A stretch of 50,453 nucleotides of DNA, taken from assembly GCF_000708755.2 (NCBI RefSeq), contig NZ_JGVU02000004.1:1-50453 (forward strand), in the 5' to 3' direction. This document shows, in pieces, positions 35,645-44,419 of the stretch. This DNA is from Metabacillus indicus LMG 22858 (GTDB taxonomy: Bacteria; Bacillota; Bacilli; Bacillales; Bacillaceae). The notes beneath the pieces were generated by a model. The model saw only the letters and a list, made by a program, of their open reading frames with translations. It had not been told where the DNA came from and searched no databases. Both the position numbers and the translations under genes were made by a program. Positions within the stretch are counted from its first letter, which is position 1; each line of letters begins with the position of its first letter.

Positions 35645-36802
35645 TTAATGTGTTCCTTGAACATCCAGTATCACGTTCTTCACAGTCTTTTTTGTAAAAG
35701 TGGAACCTTGTATCTTTTCCTGCAGCTTCTCATAATACAAATCCGCGTCCAACGGCAGTGTCACTGCTTCTTTCATCCAGGAGGAGAGATAAATGGCATT
35801 GCTGATTTCAAGGCCCTTCACCCCTTCTTCCCCTGGTGAGAGCAAGGGAGCGCCATTCAGGACCGCATCCGTCCAGTTCTGGATGATGCCCTTATGCTCT
35901 GTACTCTCCCCATAAACCGGCACCTCTATCTTCCAGCATTCCGGCTCCCCAAAGCCCCCCGTAAAGGTGGCATTGAACTCCCTTTCCGATTGGGTCAACC
36001 TATAAAAAAGCAGCTGATCGTTTTCGACCACGAGCTTGCCCCTGTCCCCTGCAATTTCAAAGCGATTCGTTCCAGGCGCCTCACCGGTCGAAGTAATGAA
36101 CACACCCGTCGCACCGTTCTCATACTCCACAAAAGCGGTCACTTCATCCTCCACTTCAATATCATGGTTCTTTCCTTCCTTACAGAACGCCTGAACCTTC
36201 ACCGGCATCAGTCCGGTCGTCCACTGCCACAGGTCGATCTGATGCGGGGCCTGATTCAGTAGCACACCGCCGCCTTCTCCAGACCAGGTAGCCCGCCAGT
36301 CACTAGAATCATAATAGCTTTGAGAGCGGTACCAATTTGTCACAATCCAATTGGTGCGCTTAATTTCACCAATTTCCCCAGCCTGAATCAGAGCTCTCAG
36401 CTTCTGATAAAGAGGGCTCGTCCGCTGATTGTACATCAGGCTGAACACCTTCCCGCTTTCTTTGGCAGCCTCGTTCATTTCAAGAACATTCCTTGTATAA
36501 ACTCCTGCCGGTTTTTCAAGAAGGACATGGAGACCTTTTGAAAAAGCCTTTAGTGCGAGCTCAGGATGACTGTAGTGAGGTGTTGCGATAATGACACCAT
36601 CCATGTCAGCCTCATTGAAGAATTTATCTACATCAGTGAAGCAATCGATCTCAGCTGAGCCTCTGTACAAGCTCAGCCGTTCCTCCCTGCCATCACACAC
36701 CGCAGTTACGGCAGCACCGGCAATTTCCTTATTGAGTAACCTTTGAATATGGGATGTTCCCATGTTTCCGATTCCGATGACGCCTATTTTAAATAGGTTC
36801 AT
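35645..36802 (-). CDS. Gfo/Idh/MocA-family oxidoreductase
   Basis: A 385-residue dehydrogenase: Rossmann motif IGVIGIGNMGTSHIQRLL at residues 6-23, catalytic EKPAGVYTRN, and a C-terminal domain with GGGVLLNQAPHQIDLWQW. ATG 36802 follows AGAGGTGA. First gene of the sugar operon, 13 bases before the second oxidoreductase. Pairs of these enzymes elsewhere carry out oxidation and re-reduction steps on inositols or keto-sugars; here this is an inference. Confidence 0.92.
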   Translation of the reverse strand: MNLFKIGVIGIGNMGTSHIQRLLNKEIAGAAVTAVCDGREERLSLYRGSAEIDCFTDVDKFFNEADMDGVIIATPHYSHPELALKAFSKGLHVLLEKPAGVYTRNVLEMNEAAKESGKVFSLMYNQRTSPLYQKLRALIQAGEIGEIKRTNWIVTNWYRSQSYYDSSDWRATWSGEGGGVLLNQAPHQIDLWQWTTGLMPVKVQAFCKEGKNHDIEVEDEVTAFVEYENGATGVFITSTGEAPGTNRFEIAGDRGKLVVENDQLLFYRLTQSEREFNATFTGGFGEPECWKIEVPVYGESTEHKGIIQNWTDAVLNGAPLLSPGEEGVKGLEISNAIYLSSWMKEAVTLPLDADLYYEKLQEKIQGSTFTKKTVKNVILDVQGTH

Positions 36803-36840
36803 TTCTGTTCACCTCTGTCTAGGAATTTGATCTTTTCCTA

Positions 36841-36885
36841 ATTATAGAAAGTTTTATTTTTTATGGATATGGGGGAGATGCACAA
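36841..36885 (-). promoter_or_regulatory. Promoter of the sugar operon with shared operator octamer
   Basis: TATAAT (36841-36846) has no -35 box at 16-18 bp. The octamer TTGTGCAT (36878-36885) lies exactly 31 bp upstream, as in the solute-binding gene promoter at 29227-29271. Both octamers are followed within eight bases by ATAT. Confidence 0.75.
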
Positions 36886-36971
36886 ATCGTTTTAATATTC
36901 ATCTAAGTTAAAGCAGAATGAGGACATCCCATCTTTTGCAATAGGGAAATATAACGAAAGATCTTTAATAA

Positions 36972-37007
36972 CAAAAAAGCCACTTTCCCATGTACAGGAA
37001 GTGGCTT
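36972..37007 (-). terminator. Terminator of the 98-residue orphan gene
   Basis: On the minus strand AAGCCACTTCC pairs with GGAAAGTGGCTT (one bulge), followed by six U. Confidence 0.9.
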
Positions 37008-37008
37008 A

Positions 37009-37305
37009 TCATTTGTAAAATAAATGCCTTTTGGCAGTTCTAATAAATTCTTCTCCAAAATCATACGGAAGATATCTTAAACTGTTTTCGTGGACTAAAG
37101 CTTCAATTTCATTCCATTTTTCACTATCTATTTTGGTATAAACCTTTTCCAATTCCAAAATTTCATGTCTTAATTTCTCTATTACCCACTCTTTCTCAGA
37201 ATCCAAGATATCAATAAATCTCTCATCTAAGTTACCTTCAAAAGATTGATTATAGTAACAATCGAAAAAAAATTTTAACCATTCATACTCTTCATTGATA
37301 TTCAT
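37009..37305 (-). CDS. Uncharacterised acidic protein (98 residues)
   Basis: MNINEEYEWLKFFFDCYYNQ..., an acidic, aromatic-rich, largely helical small protein behind AAGGAGCATG. I do not recognise it. Its DNA is clearly more A/T-rich than the neighbouring operons and it stands alone with its own terminator, which suggests horizontal acquisition. The size and acidity resemble toxin-immunity or antitoxin-like proteins, but no toxin gene is adjacent. Confidence 0.7.
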   Translation of the reverse strand: MNINEEYEWLKFFFDCYYNQSFEGNLDERFIDILDSEKEWVIEKLRHEILELEKVYTKIDSEKWNEIEALVHENSLRYLPYDFGEEFIRTAKRHLFYK

Positions 37306-37520
37306 AATTCATGCTCCTTTTTATTATTTTCTTGAATATGCCATGACAGAATAAATTCAGTTTCTGAATTACTGTCTTTTAAACCTGCACAAAAAACTAT
37401 GAAAATCTTTGGCTAGATTAGATCCACCTATGTATATCCCTTACCTATTTAATAAAACATTTTATGCGTGAAGTTTAACGCAGGAATCTAAAGCTATAGG
37501 TTAAAGCATTTGGAGAAAAA

Positions 37521-37559
37521 TAAAAAGGGTTTCCCAAAATTGAATTTTTGGAAACCCTG
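37521..37559 (-). terminator. Terminator of the alcohol dehydrogenase gene
   Basis: On the minus strand AGGGTTTCC pairs with GGGAAACCCT, with further A/T pairs toward the loop, followed by five U. Confidence 0.88.
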
Positions 37560-37592
37560 AATATAACCTTTATTGCTTTCCTTTTTGGCACT

Positions 37593-38633
37593 TCACATTG
37601 TGCTGATATCAATGACAAAACGATACTTCACATCTGAATTCAATACACGGTCGTATGCTTCGTTAATTTGATCGGCTGAAATCACTTCAATTTCAGGGCC
37701 AATCTTATGTTCTGCACAGAAGTTCAGCATCTCCTGTGTTTCACGGATCCCTCCAATTAATGATCCCGCAAACGAACGGCGATGACCAATCAGAGAGAAT
37801 ACGTTTAGTGACAGCGGCTCTGCAGGTGCACCGACGTTTACCAGGCTGCCGTCAAGTGCAAGAAGGGAAAGATAATCATCCAGCTTCAATTTGGCACTCA
37901 CCGTGTTAATAATCAGGTCAAACGTACCGGCAAGCTTTTCAAACGTCTCCGGATCACTTGTGGCATAGTAATCAGCGGCTCCAAACCGCATGCCGTCTTC
38001 TTTTTTCTTAAGGGATTGGGAAAGCACCGTCACTTCCGCTCCCATAGCGTGTGCAATCTTAACAGCCATATGGCCAAGACCACCGAGACCGACAACCGCT
38101 ACCTTTTTGCCCGGACCTGCCTTCCAGTGATGCAGCGGAGAAAAGGTCGTAATGCCCGCACAAAGAAGCGGCGCAGCCTGATCAAGCTCAATCTCATCCG
38201 GAATGCTCAGCACAAAGTCCTCAACCACAACAATATGAGTAGAATAACCGCCCTGCGTCGGCTCACCGTATTTGTCGACACCGGCATAGGTAGGAACATT
38301 TCCTCTCAGACAGTATTGTTCCTCCCCTTGGTGGCAGTTCTCACAATCTCCGCATGAGTCTACCATACATCCGACTCCTACGCGGTCACCGACCTTGTAT
38401 TTCGTAACCTCGGGCCCTACATCCGTGACAATCCCCGCAATCTCATGGCCCGGGACTAGCGGATAGTTCACCTCTCCCCATTCCCCGTGCGCTGTATGAA
38501 TGTCAGAATGGCAAATCCCCGCAAATTTAATTTCAATTAATACATCTTTAGTGTCCAGATCGCGACGTTTAATTTCGGCTTCCTTAAATGGCTTGTCCGG
38601 CCCGTCAACAGCTCTTGCTTTAGCAGTAATCAT
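37593..38633 (-). CDS. Zinc-dependent alcohol dehydrogenase (AdhA/CAD type)
   Basis: A 346-residue medium-chain dehydrogenase that reduces aldehydes with NADPH or oxidises alcohols. Catalytic zinc ligands are Cys41 (CHSDIHT), His63/Glu64 (PGHEIAG) and a later Cys in LLCAGIT. The structural zinc is bound by Cys94, 97, 100 and 108. The Rossmann motif [12 protein letters not shown] follows. ATG 38633 follows GGAGG. The promoter has a MerR-type 19-bp spacer, so aldehyde-responsive control by an AdhR-like regulator is likely, although no such gene is in the window. Confidence 0.93.
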   Translation of the reverse strand: MITAKARAVDGPDKPFKEAEIKRRDLDTKDVLIEIKFAGICHSDIHTAHGEWGEVNYPLVPGHEIAGIVTDVGPEVTKYKVGDRVGVGCMVDSCGDCENCHQGEEQYCLRGNVPTYAGVDKYGEPTQGGYSTHIVVVEDFVLSIPDEIELDQAAPLLCAGITTFSPLHHWKAGPGKKVAVVGLGGLGHMAVKIAHAMGAEVTVLSQSLKKKEDGMRFGAADYYATSDPETFEKLAGTFDLIINTVSAKLKLDDYLSLLALDGSLVNVGAPAEPLSLNVFSLIGHRRSFAGSLIGGIRETQEMLNFCAEHKIGPEIEVISADQINEAYDRVLNSDVKYRFVIDISTM

Positions 38634-38732
38634 TTAAAAACCTCCAGAATGATAGTTTCAGATTAAGAGAAAGCAAAGTATAGAGCACAATACTCTCTAT
38701 GTTTCTATACCTCTTTTTGCTCTTGTGAAACC

Positions 38733-38763
38733 ATGGTAACTGTTAGAGGTGGCTCTAGGTCAA
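38733..38763 (-). promoter_or_regulatory. MerR-type promoter of the alcohol dehydrogenase
   Basis: TTGACC (38758-38763) and TACCAT (38733-38738) are separated by 19 bp, too long for ordinary sigma-A use. The spacer contains the dyad TAGAG-N4-CTCTA (38744-38757). This is the signature of promoters twisted into shape by MerR-family activators. Confidence 0.75.
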
Positions 38764-38874
38764 GTGATGGGGGGTATTTAGTTTTTTAGTTTTTATATGT
38801 ATACATGCTGTGTTTACCGAGACCTGTAAGTATATTAAATATCAAATTTCATTTAGATCCATAACGACGAAAAA

Positions 38875-38915
38875 TAAAAAAGAGGCTTCCCAAATCCTAT
38901 TGGGAAACCTCTCAT
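38875..38915 (-). terminator. Terminator of groESL
   Basis: On the minus strand GAGAGGTTTCCCA pairs with TGGGAAGCCTC, one mismatch, followed by six U. Confidence 0.9.
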
Positions 38916-38962
38916 TCTTCTGAAGATAGCAAATTATGCTATCTCAGGTTTTTGGGCAATGA

Positions 38963-40597
<1,635 letters not shown>

Positions 40598-40633
40598 TTA
40601 CCTCCTGAAAAGTTTTTTATGATATTTATAAAA

Positions 40634-40918
40634 TTAGCCGATAACTGCTAAAATGTCGCTTTCGCGTAAGATTAAGTATTCAGCACCCTCATACTTCACT
40701 TCAGTACCAGAGTATTTTGAGAAGATAATACGATCGCCTTCTGCAACTTCAAGAGCAACACGCTCACCGTTGTCAAGCACACGACCAGTACCTACTGCTA
40801 CAACTTTGCCCTCTTGCGGCTTTTCTTTCGCGCTGTCCGGCAATACGATTCCGCTGGCAGTCTTTTCTTCAGATTGTACAAGCTCAATTACGACACGATC
40901 ACCTAATGGCTTTAACAA
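40634..40918 (-). CDS. groS: Co-chaperonin GroES
   Basis: A 94-residue heptameric lid of Gro[14 protein letters not shown]..., with the mobile loop [14 protein letters not shown] and the end [14 protein letters not shown]. The start is TTG at 40918 behind GAGGAGG; a TTG at 40936 that overlaps that site would add six residues absent from the family. Confidence 0.98.
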   Translation of the reverse strand: MLKPLGDRVVIELVQSEEKTASGIVLPDSAKEKPQEGKVVAVGTGRVLDNGERVALEVAEGDRIIFSKYSGTEVKYEGAEYLILRESDILAVIG

Positions 40919-40964
40919 GTGAAACAACCTCCTCAAATTTCATTGATTTAAATTTTCTTATTTA

Positions 40965-40991
40965 TTAGCACTCAGATGTCTTGAGTGCTAA
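40965..40991. promoter_or_regulatory. CIRCE operator (HrcA) of groESL
   Basis: TTAGCACTC-N9-GAGTGCTAA, a perfect match to the CIRCE consensus. HrcA binding here represses the operon until heat or misfolded protein occupies GroEL. Confidence 0.98.
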
Positions 40992-41001
40992 CACAAGTAT
41001 T

Positions 41002-41030
41002 ATATTATAGAATCTCTCACTCAAATTCAA
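41002..41030 (-). promoter_or_regulatory. Sigma-A promoter of groESL
   Basis: TTGAAT (41025-41030) and TAATAT (41002-41007) are 17 bp apart, immediately upstream of CIRCE. Confidence 0.75.
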
Positions 41031-41197
41031 GTGATAAGTCAAAAAAAATTGAAATCGTCATCAATTACATGTTTCACCGCTCTGAGGCATACCATAAAGG
41101 CGTTATCCTCCTACATGCTGCCCTGTTTATGGTACAATAATGCCTAGTTGACACATAAACATATGACCGATAATCGGCGAAAAAAGGAGTCATTCGA

Positions 41198-41932
41198 TTG
41201 AAGAAAGAATACTGGCTAATCATTTTGACATACATCGTCATGCAGTTTTCAGGCATTCTTGGCATCCCGCTGCTCCTTAAGCTTGGTGTAGGCGAAGGCG
41301 AATCCATGAGAATGGCTCAGATTATGGCATCCGGATACTGGACCGTTTTCAGCTTTGCGGCTGCATTTGTCCTCGTCCTGTTTTTCATGCGCACCCACTT
41401 CAGAGACAACAAGGAATTAAGAGGTGACGCGGCTCCGGTAAGTGTGTCCATCCTCTGGGCAGTGGCCGGGGTATTCTTGGCGCTGACTGTGCAGGTTCTC
41501 GCAGCGAGCATTGAAACAAGAGTGCTCGGAATTCAGGGAGAATCAGAAAATACACAGATTATCATGGAAGTATTAAAGGTTACGCCTCTTCTAATACTAG
41601 TGACATCCATTATTGGACCGATCCTTGAGGAAATCATTTTCAGAAAGATTCTGTTTGGCGCTCTCTATCAGCGCATGAATTTCTTTCTGTCGGCTTTGAT
41701 CAGTTCAATCGTTTTTGCGCTTGTGCACGGTGAGCCGCAGCATTTGCTGCTGTACGGATCGATGGGTTTTGTGTTTGCCTTCCTGTATATCCGGACAAAG
41801 CGCCTGCTCGTTCCGATTTTTGCGCACGTCGCCATGAATACACTGGTCGTGCTGCTGCAGTCAAACCGCGAACAGCTTGAAGAAATGATGAAAAAGGCGG
41901 AACAAATGCAATTTATTTTTGGAGGCATGTAA
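41198..41932 (+). CDS. ydiL: CPBP-family intramembrane metalloprotease (YdiL)
   Basis: A 244-residue membrane protein with about seven helices. The CPBP/Abi catalytic motifs are Glu144-Glu145 (LEEIIFRK), His177 (FALVHGEPQH) and His210/Asn214 (FAHVAMNT). The family cleaves or modifies proteins within the membrane; no substrate is known here. The start is TTG at 41198 behind AAAGGAG. Promoter candidate: an extended -10 TGGTACAAT with TACAAT at 41133-41138. Divergent from groESL, as in B. subtilis. Confidence 0.92.
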   Translation: MKKEYWLIILTYIVMQFSGILGIPLLLKLGVGEGESMRMAQIMASGYWTVFSFAAAFVLVLFFMRTHFRDNKELRGDAAPVSVSILWAVAGVFLALTVQVLAASIETRVLGIQGESENTQIIMEVLKVTPLLILVTSIIGPILEEIIFRKILFGALYQRMNFFLSALISSIVFALVHGEPQHLLLYGSMGFVFAFLYIRTKRLLVPIFAHVAMNTLVVLLQSNREQLEEMMKKAEQMQFIFGGM

Positions 41933-41934
41933 GA

Positions 41935-42135
41935 ATGAGAACAAGCCCGGTATCGATGGGAATTTTCTACTTGGCAATGGGTATCCTGTTCACCTATCTT
42001 GCGGTGAACAGCTCGGAAAACGGGCTCTGGTCTTTTCCGACCATCCTGCTGATGCTGATTGCAACGTTTGACCTTGGAGTGGCATTCCGAATGTTCACTC
42101 TTTCGTATAAAGTGAAAACGAAGAAAAAAGGGTAA
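41935..42135 (+). CDS. ydiK: Small membrane protein YdiK
   Basis: A 66-residue protein with two membrane helices (SMGIFYLAMGILFTYLAV and FPTILLMLIATFDLGVAF) and a lysine-rich tail. It starts two bases after ydiL. Function unknown. Its stop codon lies inside the shared terminator stem. Confidence 0.85.
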   Translation: MRTSPVSMGIFYLAMGILFTYLAVNSSENGLWSFPTILLMLIATFDLGVAFRMFTLSYKVKTKKKG

Positions 42136-42153
42136 TCCGGCAGCGGATTACCC
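42130..42153. terminator. Bidirectional terminator between ydiK and tatC
   Basis: GGGTAATCC (42130-42138) pairs with GGATTACCC (42145-42153), with A-rich and T-rich flanks on both sides. The left arm contains the TAA of ydiK (42133-42135); the right arm contains the TAA of the minus-strand tatC (42148-42150). Confidence 0.88.
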
Positions 42154-42909
42154 TTCTTTATTTTCTTCCTCAAACTGTGTTTTCTGAGCTTTCCGGTAGG
42201 CAAACCTTGAGACGAAAATACTGACTTCATACAAAATGAAAAGCGGCACAGACACCATGAGATGCGAGACAATCTCCGGAGGTGTGATAAGCGCTGCGAT
42301 CACAAGCAGAACAAAGTATGCGTATTTCCTCACCTTTGACAGGAACATCGGCGTGACAATCCCGAGCCTTGTCAAAAACATGATGACAACCGGCAGCTGA
42401 AACAGCAGCCCAAACGGAATGGTCAGCTGAATGAGAAACTGAAAATACTCATTGATCCCGATGACCTGGTTAATATCAAGGTCATTTGAGAGCCGCTCCA
42501 TAAAATCCACTACGAACGGAAACAGCAGGAAATACGAGAAGCTCAGACCGGCCAAAAACAGTCCGATGCTGATCGGGATATAGCTCAGCGTGACGCGGCG
42601 TTCTTTTTCATAGAGCCCCGGGCTGACAAAGGCCCAAAGCTGATAGAGAATGACCGGCGACGTCAGGATAAAGGCGATGATAAAGGTAAACTGCATATAG
42701 ACCATGATCGGGTCTGTCATGCGGAATGAATTCAGCGTCAAGTTCTCTGCTTCTGTCGTATGCTGCAGATAAATGATGATTGGCTTTGCGAGTAAGAAGC
42801 CGGCAATCACAGCGAGAAACAGGAAAAAGACGGTGATGATGATCCTTTTTCTGAGCTCAGCAATGTGATCGACGACCGACATGTCGTTTTGTTTCATAAC
42901 TGCTTTCAT
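42148..42909 (-). CDS. tatC: Sec-independent protein translocase TatC (second copy)
   Basis: A 253-residue, six-helix Tat receptor: HIAELRKRIIITVFF, LWAFVSPGLYEKER, and VRKYAYFVLLVIAALITPPEIVSH. ATG 42909 has only a weak ribosome site; ATG 42897 is a possible alternative. By position between rex and groES it corresponds to B. subtilis tatCy, the general Tat system, distinct from the phoD-linked pair at 23379-24379. Confidence 0.96.
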   Translation of the reverse strand: MKAVMKQNDMSVVDHIAELRKRIIITVFFLFLAVIAGFLLAKPIIIYLQHTTEAENLTLNSFRMTDPIMVYMQFTFIIAFILTSPVILYQLWAFVSPGLYEKERRVTLSYIPISIGLFLAGLSFSYFLLFPFVVDFMERLSNDLDINQVIGINEYFQFLIQLTIPFGLLFQLPVVIMFLTRLGIVTPMFLSKVRKYAYFVLLVIAALITPPEIVSHLMVSVPLFILYEVSIFVSRFAYRKAQKTQFEEENKEG

Positions 42910-42915
42910 CCTATC

Positions 42916-43104
42916 TTACTTCTCTTCCTTCTTTTTGTCTTCATCGTCGTCATCAGCTAGGCCTTTTGTGGCTGACTTGAACTCGCGCAGAGAATTCCCT
43001 ACCGCTTTTCCGAGTTCCGGGAGCTTTTTGGGACCGAAGATTAATAAAGCAGCAAAAACAATCAGCAGCAGACTTCCAAATCCAAGGTTTGGCATAGTTT
43101 TCAC
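42916..43104 (-). CDS. tatA: Twin-arginine translocase subunit TatA (second copy)
   Basis: A 62-residue subunit: [24 protein letters not shown], in pieces [20 protein letters not shown], then an amphipathic helix and an acidic/lysine tail [12 protein letters not shown]. It precedes its TatC by six bases. Counterpart of B. subtilis tatAy. Confidence 0.96.
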   Translation of the reverse strand: MKTMPNLGFGSLLLIVFAALLIFGPKKLPELGKAVGNSLREFKSATKGLADDDDEDKKKEEK

Positions 43105-43112
43105 CTCTTTCT

Positions 43113-43754
43113 TTATGCGTTCGGATAATGTTTTAAAAAGTAGACGAGCGACTGCAGCTCGACGGCGAGATCGATATGGTGAATTCTGATTTCCTCGGGC
43201 ACATTCAGCCTTGCCGGCGTGAAGTTCAAAATGCCTTTAATGCCCTTTGCAATCAGTCTGTCTGTAATCGCCTGGGCGGCCTGGGCAGGGACGGTCAAAA
43301 TCGCGACTGTCACATCCTCAGGCAGGTGCTCTTCCATGTGATCAAGGTGATAGATCGGCACATCGCCGATTTCGGTGCCGATTTTGTTCTCATCCACATC
43401 AAATGCAAGTGAGATCAGCGTATTGTTGTTTTTCGTAAAGTTATAATGAAGGAAAGCTGTCCCGAGGTTTCCCACTCCAATCAGCGTAACCTTTGTGACC
43501 TCGTCCTGGTCAAGCGTCTTTCTGAAAAAAGACAGCAGGTAATTGACGTTATAGCCGTATCCTTTTTTTCCGAGAGCCCCAAAGTAGGAGAAGTCTCTGC
43601 GGATTGTCGCGGAATCGACCTTCACGGCATCGCTCAGTTCAGCCGATGACACCCGCTGCTTCCCTGAAGCATGCAGGTTTTTTAAAAAACGGTAGTATAG
43701 AGGCAGGCGTTTTGCAGTCGCCTGCGGAATTTTTGATTGCTCGATGTTGTTCAC
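43113..43754 (-). CDS. rex: Redox-sensing transcriptional repressor Rex
   Basis: A 213-residue repressor that senses the NADH/NAD+ ratio and controls fermentation and respiration genes. An N-terminal winged helix ([20 protein letters not shown]) is followed by a Rossmann domain with [12 protein letters not shown]. The GTG start overlaps the moaC stop (GTGA). I found no complete Rex operator upstream of this operon. Confidence 0.97.
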   Translation of the reverse strand: MNNIEQSKIPQATAKRLPLYYRFLKNLHASGKQRVSSAELSDAVKVDSATIRRDFSYFGALGKKGYGYNVNYLLSFFRKTLDQDEVTKVTLIGVGNLGTAFLHYNFTKNNNTLISLAFDVDENKIGTEIGDVPIYHLDHMEEHLPEDVTVAILTVPAQAAQAITDRLIAKGIKGILNFTPARLNVPEEIRIHHIDLAVELQSLVYFLKHYPNA

Positions 43755-44266
43755 GTTCTAACCCCCACATTCAAAGATGCAGATTTATCTCTCTTGTAAT
43801 CCCCATTTTTCCCGCCGGTCTTTTGAGATAAGTACGTTGGACCAATAACAAGGCCCTTGTCTAAAGCCTTGCACATATCATAAACCGTCAGTGCACAGAC
43901 GGAAGCGGAAGTTAGCGCTTCCATTTCAACACCTGTACTTCCTTTTGTTTTGACTGCAGCGTGTATGACCAGGCGGACTTGTCCATCGTCTTTTTCCCAG
44001 TCAAATGAGATATCAATCCCTTTAAGCGGAATCGGGTGGCACATCGGAATGATGTTCCATGTGTTTTTGGCAGCCATGATGCCTGCTACCTGCGCAACAG
44101 CAAGAACGTCGCCTTTTTCAAGCTGCTGATGCACGATTTTATCATGCACGTCCGGGCTCATGATGACGCTTGAAATGGCTTCGGCTGTGCGGACTGAATC
44201 ATTTTTTTCTGATATATCAACCATCCTGGCTCTGCCCTGCTGGTTAAAATGAGTAAAATTTGACAT
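43751..44266 (-). CDS. moaC: Cyclic pyranopterin monophosphate synthase MoaC
   Basis: Acts in the first steps of molybdenum cofactor synthesis, with MoaA. The 171 residues include MCHPIPLKG and [22 protein letters not shown] (quoted in part: [11 protein letters not shown]), with active-site Lys and His in these segments. Other cofactor genes are not in the window. First gene of the moaC-rex-tat cluster. Confidence 0.97.
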   Translation of the reverse strand: MSNFTHFNQQGRARMVDISEKNDSVRTAEAISSVIMSPDVHDKIVHQQLEKGDVLAVAQVAGIMAAKNTWNIIPMCHPIPLKGIDISFDWEKDDGQVRLVIHAAVKTKGSTGVEMEALTSASVCALTVYDMCKALDKGLVIGPTYLSQKTGGKNGDYKRDKSASLNVGVRT

Positions 44267-44419
44267 CTTTTTACGCCCCTCATACCTAGACTATACACTA
44301 TTTTTATAAATCTGTCTTTTTACTTATTGTGACAAATACACGCTTCCAGAAGTCCCAATCATTGCGGGTGCCCCTCGGATAAGCTACACTTAAACTATCA
44401 TAGCCTGAGGTGAAAAGAC

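Larger units (their letters stand above)
38634..38962. other. Intergenic region with the adh promoter and the groEL terminator
   Basis: Holds the MerR-type promoter at 38733-38763 and the groEL terminator at 38875-38915. I see no gene in it. Confidence 0.75.

Noticed and set aside
41167-41177. CCGATAATCGG palindrome before ydiL
   Set aside because: Short, single copy, with no partner site; could be chance.
44320-44345. Possible Rex operator upstream of moaC (ATTGTGACAAATACACG)
   Set aside because: Only one half of the TTGTGA-N6-TCACAA pattern is present.
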